A stretch of 54,331 nt of DNA. Origin: Fidelibacterota bacterium. GTDB lineage: Bacteria; Fidelibacterota; SORT01. The notes under the pieces were generated by a model. It saw only the letters and a list, made by a program, of their open reading frames with translations, had not been told where the DNA came from and searched no databases. Shown here piece by piece: positions 25,166-33,452 of the stretch (position 1 is the first letter of the stretch; every line of letters begins with the position of its first letter). Made by a program: the position numbers and the translations under genes. Location of the stretch: NCBI GenBank assembly GCA_022571215.1, contig JACZYG010000002.1:1-54331 (forward strand), given 5' to 3'.

Positions 25166-25620
25166 TCTAATCTGATTTCTTTTTTTATCGCTTCGACCGG
25201 CTTGACGTATCCTGTACATCTGCATAAAACACCGGAAATCGCCTCCCGTAAATCTTTTTCTAAGGGAGACACGGCGGTGTTCAAATAATGTCCCGCCAAT
25301 AAAAGCAGCGCCGGAGTGCAGTATCCGCACTGAATGGCGCCAACCTCAATAAACCTTTTCTGCAGCTCGGAGAGGTCTTGACGCGTAGATAACGCTTCAA
25401 CCGTCTTGATTTCTTTTCCATCCGCCTGGAGGGTTAAGGTAATACATGATGCTCTGGGTTCATCATCGATAAGAACCGCGCATGCTCCACATTCTCCGGA
25501 TTCGCATCCACGTTTAACGCTCGTTATTCCGTTTGAACGCAGAAAATCAAGGAGTGTTTGTGAAATGGGCACTTCCGTACGGATTTTTTTATCGTTAACG
25601 AATACGGATATATTCCTCAA
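25162..25620 (-). CDS. [2Fe-2S] (small) subunit of the xanthine-dehydrogenase-type enzyme
   Basis: 152 residues. The N-terminal ferredoxin-like domain has CESGECGAC ... C (Cys 39, 44, 47, 59); the C-terminal helical domain has CGYC ... CRC (98, 101, 133, 135), giving the two 2Fe-2S clusters that pass electrons from molybdenum to FAD. Length and motifs are normal. It overlaps the FAD subunit by four bases (ATGA) and the large subunit at its stop codon, so the three are translationally coupled. Confidence 0.95.
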   Translation of the reverse strand: MRNISVFVNDKKIRTEVPISQTLLDFLRSNGITSVKRGCESGECGACAVLIDDEPRASCITLTLQADGKEIKTVEALSTRQDLSELQKRFIEVGAIQCGYCTPALLLLAGHYLNTAVSPLEKDLREAISGVLCRCTGYVKPVEAIKKEIRLD

Positions 25621-26471
25621 CTGCCGCCTCTATTATCTTTGATCTTGTTGAGGACCCTTTCGATCAAAACGCCCGCCATAGCTTTTTTATATTCGGATGA
25701 GCCTTTAGGATCAAACGCGGGATCAACGATCTTCACTGCCAATCCTGAGACACTCTTTATCAATTTATCATCCAATTCTTTGCCGAGAAGCATTGCTTCC
25801 GCTTCTTCTAATCTGATCAATTTCTCTCCAATCGAAGAGAGAACAATGCGCACCGAATCAATTAAATTGACCGAGAATGTTAGATATAATGCGAGAGAGA
25901 TAAGTGGAGGAGAGGAAGGGATATAGCTTATTGACTCAAAAATCACCGAATGTATATTTGTAGGAGTTGAGATTTCTATGCCTGAAATAATGTGTTTTTC
26001 GTTTTGCAGTTCAGAATTATTCAGATAGTCCCAAAGTGTCACATCCTCACTCATTTTACCGAATAATATTACTGTCGCATCAACGGCAATCAATCCTGCA
26101 AGAAATGAGGAATCGCCTCTGCCGAGCGCTATCCTCCCGCCCACAGTCGAGGCGGAGTTTATTAGTCTGGTGCTACCCTCAGAAATGATGGTCTCCCGGA
26201 TAAATTCGTATGGATGGGAAGATGTTTCAGGAGCCGTGAGCAGGTCATTCAACGTCGTGGACGCTCCGATGTACATCGAAGTTTCTTCGAGTCTGATCTC
26301 TTTGATGCCTGATTCGGAGAGATCAACAATTCCTTTTACCTCAGATCCGCCGTAAGGTATAAGCCAAGTGCCGCCGCCGATAGGGAAGAATCCGTCATTC
26401 TCTTTAAGAAGTCGAGTCGCCTCGGTAAGTTTTTTTGGGCGGTAATAGTCGGTAAGTTTTGTTAATCCCAT
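25617..26471 (-). CDS. FAD-binding (medium) subunit of the xanthine-dehydrogenase-type enzyme
   Basis: 284 residues, the CoxM/XdhB type. Seen: the start LTDYYRPKKLTEATRLL, the FAD loop FFPIGGGTWLIPYG, MYIGASTTLNDLL and the second FAD loop STVGGRIALGRGDSSFLAGLIAVDA; the C-terminal CO-dehydrogenase flavoprotein domain follows. The second loop is divergent from the usual TxGGNL. It takes electrons from the iron-sulfur subunit and gives them to NAD+ or another acceptor. It begins 12 bases after the amidohydrolase gene and overlaps the small subunit by four bases. Confidence 0.9.
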   Translation of the reverse strand: MGLTKLTDYYRPKKLTEATRLLKENDGFFPIGGGTWLIPYGGSEVKGIVDLSESGIKEIRLEETSMYIGASTTLNDLLTAPETSSHPYEFIRETIISEGSTRLINSASTVGGRIALGRGDSSFLAGLIAVDATVILFGKMSEDVTLWDYLNNSELQNEKHIISGIEISTPTNIHSVIFESISYIPSSPPLISLALYLTFSVNLIDSVRIVLSSIGEKLIRLEEAEAMLLGKELDDKLIKSVSGLAVKIVDPAFDPKGSSEYKKAMAGVLIERVLNKIKDNRGGS

Positions 26472-26483
26472 ATCGCTACAAAG

Positions 26484-27854
26484 TTACATTATTTTATTTG
26501 AACGGCTAATCATATCTCGAGATATTTCGTCCGCTCTGACAGAAATTTCTTTAAGATTCAGACCTTTAAGTTCACCGTTCTCAACTATGACCTTTCCGTT
26601 TATTATTGACCAGGAAACTCGTTGAGCGCCTGTACAAAATATAATGGATGCGAGTGGATCGGATTTTGCTCCGGCGTATCCTATATCGCTGAGATCAATA
26701 AGGATGACATCAGCCGCGGCGCCCGGCTTGATCATACCGATGTTTTTTCTCCCGAGAATTTCCGCGCCGCCCAATGTGCCCATTCTAAGTACTTCAGCCG
26801 CAGACAGCCATCTGTCATCCTTCAGACGATGCAGCAGCATTGATTGACGGAGTTCATTCAACATATTCGAGCTATCGTTTGAAGCAGAGCCGTCCACACC
26901 GATTGACAGAGGTACTCCCGCATCGAGCATTTTAGCCACAGGAGCAATGCCTGAGCCTAATCTCATGTTTGAGGTAGCGCAGTGGGAGATTCCGGTTTTG
27001 GTTGCCGAGAGTTTTTCAATTTCCTTATCATTCAAATGTATACCGTGCGCAAACCAAACATCGTCTCCTAACCAACCGAGCGATTCAGCGAAATCAAGAG
27101 GTCTTTGACCGAAATTGTCAAGACAATATTTTTCCTCATCTACAGATTCCGCCAAATGGGTGTGCAGTCTTACATGATACTTGTCCGCAAGTTCCCGCGA
27201 TTTTTTCATGAGGTCAGCGGTGACAGAAAATGGCGAGCAGGGCGCAAGAGCCACTCTCAACATAGATAGCGGTTCGGGATCGTGATATTTTTCTATCAAT
27301 CGAATGGAATCATCTATGATCTCTTCTTCCGTCTGAATTACGCTGTCAGGAGGCAGACCGCCCGTACTTCTTCCTAAGGACATTGAACCCCGGGTAGGAT
27401 GGAATCGAATTCCGATCTCTAACGCCGCATCTATCTCTTTATCAATAAGATGCTTGGACGCAGCGGCAGGAAACAGATAGAGATGGTCGGAAGTGGTTGT
27501 ACAGCCGGATAATAACAATTCCGCCATTGCCACCTGAGCGCTTACAAAGACGGCTTCTTCAGTCAATTCTCCCCAAACCTCGTAAAGCGCCTCTAACCAT
27601 GGAAAAAGAGGCGCGTCCTGAACGCCGGGCAGATTTCGGGTAAGGGTCTGGAACATATGATGGTGCGTATTTACCAACCCGGGTAGAAGAACCATCCCTT
27701 TCGCGTCTATGATCATGTCGGCGTCAGGATGCTTTCCGGTTCCAACGGAGTCAATCTTGTTCCCCTTAATGAGAACCCAACCGGATTCAAAATTATCATA
27801 TTCCGAATTCATCGTAATGGTCAAAAGCGGATTTTTTATGAGTATACTTTTCAA
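26484..27854 (-). CDS. 8-oxoguanine deaminase-type amidohydrolase
   Basis: 456 residues of the amidohydrolase superfamily (ATZ/TRZ group). Metal ligands are all present: HHH in VNTHHHMFQTLTR (64-66), HTHLAES (231-237), His 270 in WFAHGIHL and Asp 321 in IGVDGSASND. The block LLSGCTTTSDHLYLFP and the NLPGVQDAPLFPWLEALY segment match 8-oxoguanine deaminases, which turn 8-oxoguanine into urate and ammonia; guanine or other aminated heterocycles are alternatives. First gene of the five-gene minus-strand operon with the molybdoenzyme, which fits purine or heterocycle breakdown. Confidence 0.85.
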   Translation of the reverse strand: MKSILIKNPLLTITMNSEYDNFESGWVLIKGNKIDSVGTGKHPDADMIIDAKGMVLLPGLVNTHHHMFQTLTRNLPGVQDAPLFPWLEALYEVWGELTEEAVFVSAQVAMAELLLSGCTTTSDHLYLFPAAASKHLIDKEIDAALEIGIRFHPTRGSMSLGRSTGGLPPDSVIQTEEEIIDDSIRLIEKYHDPEPLSMLRVALAPCSPFSVTADLMKKSRELADKYHVRLHTHLAESVDEEKYCLDNFGQRPLDFAESLGWLGDDVWFAHGIHLNDKEIEKLSATKTGISHCATSNMRLGSGIAPVAKMLDAGVPLSIGVDGSASNDSSNMLNELRQSMLLHRLKDDRWLSAAEVLRMGTLGGAEILGRKNIGMIKPGAAADVILIDLSDIGYAGAKSDPLASIIFCTGAQRVSWSIINGKVIVENGELKGLNLKEISVRADEISRDMISRSNKIM

Positions 27855-27923
27855 TATTATTCCTTACGGTAGAATTTATGAATTATAATGTCAGATAAAC
27901 AAGAAATTGTAGTTCTGATTGTT

Positions 27924-27947
27924 TATTTTATCGAATCAAATAAAATA
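27924..27947. promoter_or_regulatory. Inverted repeat between divergent genes (candidate operator)
   Basis: TATTTTAT (27924-27931) and ATAAAATA (27940-27947) form a perfect 8-bp inverted repeat with an 8-base spacer, in the 121-base gap between the divergent purine-type operon and the plus-strand gene at 27976. The position suits a shared operator, but AT-rich repeats of this kind also occur by chance. Confidence 0.3.
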
Positions 27948-27975
27948 AGATTCAGAAGGATTTGACTGAGAAAAG

Positions 27976-28542
27976 ATGGATGTCAGTTTACTTATAAAAA
28001 CGCTTTCCCTCAGCTTGTTTATGAGCAGCGCGAATATCCAAGGAGAGCCGTACGATAGGTTATTCGAGTTTGCCTTTAGAGGAGAACTCTTTTCCGCTTC
28101 ACGGGTATGGGAAAGAACAAATGGCATTGAATATTCAGGTGAGCGAATTATTGCAAAATCTCCCAAATACAGGGGAGCGAAAATCGAAATGGAGCATTTT
28201 AAACGTTCGGCGCAATCGATTAATTCTCAAAGTATGCGCGCTATCTATCAAATAGTGGGATACGAGGCGGTTTTCCGGGACTATTTTGAACTCCGGAGAG
28301 ACATGGCTTGGGTGGGTTATTCCCGAACATATAAGGGAGCCGAATTCAGGTCTTCTTTTTCATCCGATTTTTCAGGATTTGACAAATCTGAACTGATTAT
28401 CTCCTATAAACTTCTTTTGGCGGAAAAAATATTTATCAAGCCAACATTTGAAAGCAGCAGAATCGGTAGTGATAAATACTGGAGAATCAAAATATCGTTT
28501 GATTATGATCTGGAATTCGGCAAACCTGAAGCAATTGATTAG
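27976..28542 (+). CDS. Hypothetical exported protein
   Basis: 188 residues. A weak signal peptide (LLIKTLSLSLFMSSANIQG) precedes a mature part with alternating polar/hydrophobic strands (EFRSSFSSDF, ELIISYKLLLA, YWRIKISFDYDLEF), suggesting a beta-rich secreted or small outer-membrane protein. No family recognised. Divergent from the purine-type operon and convergent with the TPR gene, with one base between the two stop codons. Confidence 0.5.
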   Translation: MDVSLLIKTLSLSLFMSSANIQGEPYDRLFEFAFRGELFSASRVWERTNGIEYSGERIIAKSPKYRGAKIEMEHFKRSAQSINSQSMRAIYQIVGYEAVFRDYFELRRDMAWVGYSRTYKGAEFRSSFSSDFSGFDKSELIISYKLLLAEKIFIKPTFESSRIGSDKYWRIKISFDYDLEFGKPEAID

Positions 28543-28543
28543 C

Positions 28544-29068
28544 TCATCGGGAACCTATAGTCAACCCGATAACGATCAAACTTACCATAGACAATAATGA
28601 TATAAAAATTCCTTTCCGCATCAGAAAAGGTTCCTGACTTCGCCTATTCCATTCCTGCTCTTTTAGAACAGATATCCTGTAAGAGCCGTTTGGCCAATAG
28701 AAAAGATATAATTTTATATGGTCGGATGATATTTGGTAATACTCCTCACTATTGTTACTACGGGCGACTTTAGAATAGTATTTTATCAATTGCCACTGAG
28801 CTTCCTCCGCTTGAGGGCATCCCGGAAAGTTTTGTACTATTTGATTAAATGTGGAAAGCGCTTCGTTTGTTTTATTTTTCTTCAGCAAATACATGCCGTT
28901 TTTTAGAAACTGGTCGGGGCACCTAATTTGAGCTGCCGGAAGTCGGCTGATATTTATCGTCAGGATAGAAGTAATGAAGAAAAGTATTAGCGGAGTGTTT
29001 TTTATACATCGTCGGGGAAATATCATCATATCGAGTTGGAAATTAGATAAAAATTGAATTTTAATCAA
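28544..29068 (-). CDS. Small TPR-like protein with N- and C-terminal membrane segments
   Basis: 174 residues. An N-terminal hydrophobic stretch (LILFFITSILTINISRLPAAQ) looks like a signal peptide; ATGs at 29029 or 29026 would give a shorter, more typical start. Then comes a TPR/YbgF-like repeat (FLKNGMYLLKKNKTNEALSTFNQIVQNFP...) and a C-terminal membrane helix (FISLLSMVSLIVIGLTIG). It may be an envelope assembly factor; function unknown. Confidence 0.55.
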   Translation of the reverse strand: MIKIQFLSNFQLDMMIFPRRCIKNTPLILFFITSILTINISRLPAAQIRCPDQFLKNGMYLLKKNKTNEALSTFNQIVQNFPGCPQAEEAQWQLIKYYSKVARSNNSEEYYQISSDHIKLYLFYWPNGSYRISVLKEQEWNRRSQEPFLMRKGIFISLLSMVSLIVIGLTIGSR

Positions 29069-29232
29069 GGCGTTAATAGTTGATACACTGTCTGAATCAT
29101 AATTTTGTGCTTGCCGGAAACGAGCGTCACTTCTATCTTAGTCGCATTCATAGAAGTCGCTAAGGCAACTATTTTAAAATTGACCACGTATTTTAGTAAA
29201 AGCAACGAAGGTGACGGAGACAGTGCTGAATA

Positions 29233-29856
29233 ATGGATTTTTCAAAATCGTTTAGTTTTATATTCAAGGACAGTTCATGGAAGTCCAAGATATTTATTGG
29301 TGGTCTTTGGAATATTGCGACGCTATTCTTAATAGGACATCCATTTGTTTTGGGATATTTTTTCACGGTTCTGCAAAACAGCATGAAAGACGAAGAGCCG
29401 ATCCTTCCCGACTGGTCAAATCTCACTGATAAATTTCAAAAAGGTTTTATGCTTTTAATAATCTATTTTTCGTATGCTCTTCCGGTTATTATTATTTCCG
29501 TATTTCTTGATAGTACAATAGGAGACACGGATGCTTTAACGTTGGTTTTAATATTACTGCTCATATTCTGGTTGCCTATGGTAACAATAAATTTCGCAAG
29601 AACCGGCGATTTTATGGCGGCATACAGAGTAAATGAAATGATAAATACGATAATGGATAATACCGGAATTTACATACCTATGGTACTACTGTCGTTAGCG
29701 ATAATCAGCTTTTCATTTTTCTTTGGTTCCCTATTGCTGGGTATAGGTATTCCGTTTTTCACGTTTTGGGGATTCACGGTCAGCGCTCATTTATTCGGTC
29801 AATTCGGGAAACATTTGTCGGGCAGCGATCAGAAGAGCGAGAAGGTAAATGTATAA
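29233..29856 (+). CDS. DUF4013 family membrane protein
   Basis: 207 residues with about five membrane helices. The N-terminal pattern FSFIFKDSSWKSKIFIGGLW and the loop DEEPILPDWSNLTDKFQKG match DUF4013 proteins (inner-membrane, function unknown). Conserved features are the WSNL loop and a central LPMVTINFARTGDF. It stands between a divergent TPR gene and the DUF819 gene, 76 bases downstream. Confidence 0.75.
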   Translation: MDFSKSFSFIFKDSSWKSKIFIGGLWNIATLFLIGHPFVLGYFFTVLQNSMKDEEPILPDWSNLTDKFQKGFMLLIIYFSYALPVIIISVFLDSTIGDTDALTLVLILLLIFWLPMVTINFARTGDFMAAYRVNEMINTIMDNTGIYIPMVLLSLAIISFSFFFGSLLLGIGIPFFTFWGFTVSAHLFGQFGKHLSGSDQKSEKVNV

Positions 29857-29932
29857 AATATTACAGCTACCTTAGTAGGCATTTTTTTTAGTTTAAATAT
29901 TTTCACTATTCAAGGAGCGAAAGTAATATATC

Positions 29933-31129
29933 ATGCCTGAAAATGCAGCCCTAATATCTGATCCTACCACAATCTTTATTTATCTCACCGGAGCGGTAGC
30001 GCTTGTCTTTATACTTTCAGAGGTTAAGCAGCTAAAGAAGCTGTTCCATTATATGCCACCGGTTATCTGGGCTTATTTTCTACCGATGATCTCCACTTCG
30101 ATCGGCATTCTTCCTGATAGCTCCCCGGTATACTCATGGATAACAAGATATTTGCTGCCATTCAGTCTTATTCTTATGTTGTTATCCGCCAACCTCCCCG
30201 AGATCATTAAACTTGGCAAGACAGCCTTAACCATGATGCTTGCGGGTACATTCGGCATTGTTATAGGCGCTCCCATTGCGTTAGCGCTGTTTCTCAAATG
30301 GACGCCTGAGGGTATCTGGAAGGGTCTGGGCATGCTGTCTGGGAGCTGGATAGGAGGAACCGCCAATATGATGGCTATCGCGGAAGGTATTGGGACACCC
30401 GCGGCGATGTACGGTCCTGTTATCGTGGTTGACACGGTAGTTGGATACGGTTGGATGGGTGTGATAATAGCGCTTTCGAGTTTTCAGGCAAAGTTTGATA
30501 AATGGACGGGTGCCGATCGGACGATCCTTGATAAGGTCCGTGATAATCTTAAGAAAGTGCAAGACAGCCGCAGCAGACCTATTACGCTTAGGGATTTATC
30601 GCTAATGCTCGGATTGGGATTTCCGGCGACATACTTTTTTTTACGTTTGGGAGATCTGCTGCCCAATATAGGCGGGATAGTGAGTTCTTTTACATGGACG
30701 GTAATATTTGCGTCTCTATTCGGCGTGGCTCTTTCTTTTACAAAAGTTTCCCGGCTTGAAGATGCCGGAGCCTCAAAGATTGGATACATGGCTTTATATC
30801 TGTTATTGGCGTCGGTGGGAGCGCGCGCAGATTTGGGATTGATATTGGACGCTCCCGTATTCGTCGGGATAGGAATCGTCTGGTTAATGGTACACGGAGC
30901 TGTTCTCTTGGGAGTTGCGAAGCTAATCAAAGCGCCTATGTTTTTCTTTGCGACGGGTAGTCAGGCAAATGTGGGAGGTACTGCCTCGGCGCCTATCGTC
31001 GCGGAAGTTTACTCGCGAAGTATGGCTCCGGTAGGGCTTATGATGGCGATCTTAGGAAACATAATCGGAGTATATCCGGGACTCCTTGTCGCCTGGCTTT
31101 GCAGGATGGTGGAAACGACCTTGCGATAA
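29933..31129 (+). CDS. DUF819 family membrane protein (YjcL-like)
   Basis: 398 residues and about ten or more membrane helices. The glycine-rich motifs GSWIGGTANMMAIAEGIGTP and GSQANVGGTASAPIVAEVY are the pseudo-duplicated signatures of DUF819, which resemble transporter half-sites of Na+-coupled carriers. Function is not established. AAGGAG lies 15 bases before the ATG, rather far, but no better start is visible. Confidence 0.85.
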   Translation: MPENAALISDPTTIFIYLTGAVALVFILSEVKQLKKLFHYMPPVIWAYFLPMISTSIGILPDSSPVYSWITRYLLPFSLILMLLSANLPEIIKLGKTALTMMLAGTFGIVIGAPIALALFLKWTPEGIWKGLGMLSGSWIGGTANMMAIAEGIGTPAAMYGPVIVVDTVVGYGWMGVIIALSSFQAKFDKWTGADRTILDKVRDNLKKVQDSRSRPITLRDLSLMLGLGFPATYFFLRLGDLLPNIGGIVSSFTWTVIFASLFGVALSFTKVSRLEDAGASKIGYMALYLLLASVGARADLGLILDAPVFVGIGIVWLMVHGAVLLGVAKLIKAPMFFFATGSQANVGGTASAPIVAEVYSRSMAPVGLMMAILGNIIGVYPGLLVAWLCRMVETTLR

Positions 31130-31201
31130 ATTTGTTTTGTTGAATTATTCCTCTTCCCGACTTAAATTTCATAAGGGGAAATAGTCTGTTTAAGGATAGA
31201 G

Positions 31202-32299
31202 TTGCGAATTAAAATCATAAATTTTGTTTTCATTATGTCGAGTTTACATTCGGTGTCATGTTCAAATACGACTCTGAATGAAGAAAAAAGCGGACAAGTA
31301 AATATGAGAACGGAAGAAGCTGCGGATGCGTTGAAAGTTCCGGGAGAAAGTCACTTCGGAAAAATAAAGCAACTGACATTCGGCGGTCAGAATGCGGAAG
31401 CGTATTTTAATTCGGATGACAGTGAACTGATATTTCAGACAACGCGAGGGGAATATGAATGCGACCAGATATTCATAATGGATGTTGAAGGAAATAATCA
31501 ACGGTTGGTCAGCAGCGGGGAAGGGAGAACTACATGCGGATATTTTATGGCGGGGAGTGGAAAGATTTTGTATTCCTCCACGCACCAAGAAGCGGCTGAA
31601 TGTCCGCCTGAGCCTGATTTCTCACAGGGATATACATGGGCGGTATATCCGACTTATGATATTTATATGGCAAATCGTGATGGAACCGACCTGACGAAGC
31701 TCACCGATGAACCCGGCTATGATGCTGAAGCCACTCTTTCCGAAGACGGCAGTAAGATAGTCTTTACCTCGAAACGCAGCGGTGACCTTGATATATGGAG
31801 TATGAATGCCGATGGGAGCGAACTCACTCAACTTACAGACGAGATTGGATATGATGGAGGTCCGTTTTTCAATAAGGACGCTTCTAAAATTGTGTTCCGC
31901 GCCTATCATCCGACCGATTCCACTGAGAAAGCGGATTATGTCAATCTTCTTGAAAAGGACCTGATCCGTCCGGGTAAATTAGAGCTGTTTATCATGAACG
32001 CCGACGGCTCGGAGAAAACCCAAATTACCGATAACGGCGCAGCTAATTTCGGACCGTATTTTCATCCTGACGGCAATAGAATAATCTTTAGTTCTAATGT
32101 GGCAGATCCCAAAGGAAGAAATTTTGATCTATGGATGATAAATACAGATGGGAGCGGGTTGGAACGGATAACGTACAATTCCACATTTGACGGCTTCCCG
32201 ATGTTTTCTAAAGATGGAAGTAAGATTGTGTTTGCGTCAAACAGGAATAATAAAGTTCATGGCGAAACTAACTTATTCATAGCGGACTGGGTTGAATAA
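31202..32299 (+). CDS. PD40 (TolB-like) beta-propeller lipoprotein
   Basis: 365 residues from a TTG start; an ATG at 31233 is an alternative but would shorten the signal. The lipobox is HSVSC. At least five propeller blades are visible: FNSDDSELIFQT, LSEDGSKIVFTSKRSGDLDIW, FNKDASKIVFRAY, FHPDGNRIIFSSN, FSKDGSKIVFASN, with MNADGSELTQLTD-type linkers. It is an envelope binding protein rather than an enzyme. The following dehydrogenase gene starts one base after its stop, so it belongs to the operon with the lysine-6-dehydrogenase-like and nucleotidase genes. Confidence 0.82.
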   Translation: MRIKIINFVFIMSSLHSVSCSNTTLNEEKSGQVNMRTEEAADALKVPGESHFGKIKQLTFGGQNAEAYFNSDDSELIFQTTRGEYECDQIFIMDVEGNNQRLVSSGEGRTTCGYFMAGSGKILYSSTHQEAAECPPEPDFSQGYTWAVYPTYDIYMANRDGTDLTKLTDEPGYDAEATLSEDGSKIVFTSKRSGDLDIWSMNADGSELTQLTDEIGYDGGPFFNKDASKIVFRAYHPTDSTEKADYVNLLEKDLIRPGKLELFIMNADGSEKTQITDNGAANFGPYFHPDGNRIIFSSNVADPKGRNFDLWMINTDGSGLERITYNSTFDGFPMFSKDGSKIVFASNRNNKVHGETNLFIADWVE

Positions 32300-32300
32300 T

Positions 32301-33452
32301 ATGAATATCCTTATACTTGGCGCCGGAAGAATGGGAAGGGCAATAGCTTTTGACTGTATCAATCAAAACGACGTTGACAGGGTCATTGTTGCCGATAGGT
32401 CTGAAGAACAGATAGTGAAATCGCTCGCAGGGATCGAAGATTCCAAATTGCATAGCGCTATAGTTGACGTGACCAACTTGCAGGATGTAGCGGCTCTCAT
32501 GGATGGAAATTCAGTGGTGATAAGCGCTGTGCCTTACATGTTCAATTTGGATTTAGCTAAGACAGCCGTCGAAACAGGTTGCAATTTTTGCGACCTTGGC
32601 GGTAATACGGACATTGTTCATGAGGAATTGAAACTTCACGATGAAGCCGTTAGAAAAGGTGTTACGGTCATACCCGATTGCGGTTTAGCTCCCGGAATGG
32701 CGAACGCGGTTTCAGCCTATCTGATTGAAAGTTTTGAAGAAGTGGAAAGTCTGAAAATTCGGGTTGGAGGGCTGCCGCTGAATCCCGTTCCCCCGCTCAA
32801 TTACATGCAGCTATTTTCAGTTCATGGCTTACTTAACGAGTATTTAGGTGATGCGGTTCTGTTATCAGACGGTGAAATAAAGAGCGTTCCCGCGCTTAGC
32901 GGATTGGAAGAGCTCAGCATCGGAGACGACTATCCCGAGATGGAGGCGTTTATTACTCTTGGGGGAACTTCGACCTTACCGGAGACTTATAAGGGTAAGA
33001 TAAAACAGCTTGATTACAAGACCATACGGTACAAAGGGCATAGAGACCTGATCAAAGCGATGTTTGATATTGGGTTGGCTGATACAGAGGAGATTACGAT
33101 TGATAACCAAGCCGTAATTCCACAAAATTTGTTAGCTGTATTATTAGAGAAAAACCTTCCATCTTCCGGTAAAGATGTTACACTGGTCAAGTTAGAGGTA
33201 TCGGGAATAAAAGCCGGCAAGAAGATAAAAGAGACGTGGGATCTTGTAGATCATTATGATGAAGATTTCAAAATGACATCAATGATGCGGACGACGGGGT
33301 ATCCCGCCGCCATAGTAGGTTTGATGCTGGGAAGGGGAAAAACAAAGGGGCCCGGCGCTTTACCGCAAGAGAAAGCGTTGGATCTGGATCTGTTCGTAAA
33401 TGAATTGAAAAAGAGGGATATAAACTTCAAGATAAGCCAGGAGCCGATATAA
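32301..33452 (+). CDS. Saccharopine dehydrogenase-family enzyme, lysine 6-dehydrogenase-like
   Basis: 383 residues from the ATG at 32301 (a TTG three codons earlier is less likely). Rossmann start ILILGAGRMGRAIA; then VISAVPYMFNLDLAKTAVETG, CDLGGNTDIV, VIPDCGLAPGMANAVSAYL, RVGGLPLNPVPPLNY, GGTSTLPETYKGKIKQLDYKTIRYKGH. These match bacterial L-lysine 6-dehydrogenases, which oxidise lysine to alpha-aminoadipate semialdehyde. If right, this organism can both make and oxidise lysine, though family members also act on other amino acids. No signal peptide, so cytoplasmic, although its operon neighbours are exported lipoproteins. Confidence 0.85.
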   Translation: MNILILGAGRMGRAIAFDCINQNDVDRVIVADRSEEQIVKSLAGIEDSKLHSAIVDVTNLQDVAALMDGNSVVISAVPYMFNLDLAKTAVETGCNFCDLGGNTDIVHEELKLHDEAVRKGVTVIPDCGLAPGMANAVSAYLIESFEEVESLKIRVGGLPLNPVPPLNYMQLFSVHGLLNEYLGDAVLLSDGEIKSVPALSGLEELSIGDDYPEMEAFITLGGTSTLPETYKGKIKQLDYKTIRYKGHRDLIKAMFDIGLADTEEITIDNQAVIPQNLLAVLLEKNLPSSGKDVTLVKLEVSGIKAGKKIKETWDLVDHYDEDFKMTSMMRTTGYPAAIVGLMLGRGKTKGPGALPQEKALDLDLFVNELKKRDINFKISQEPI

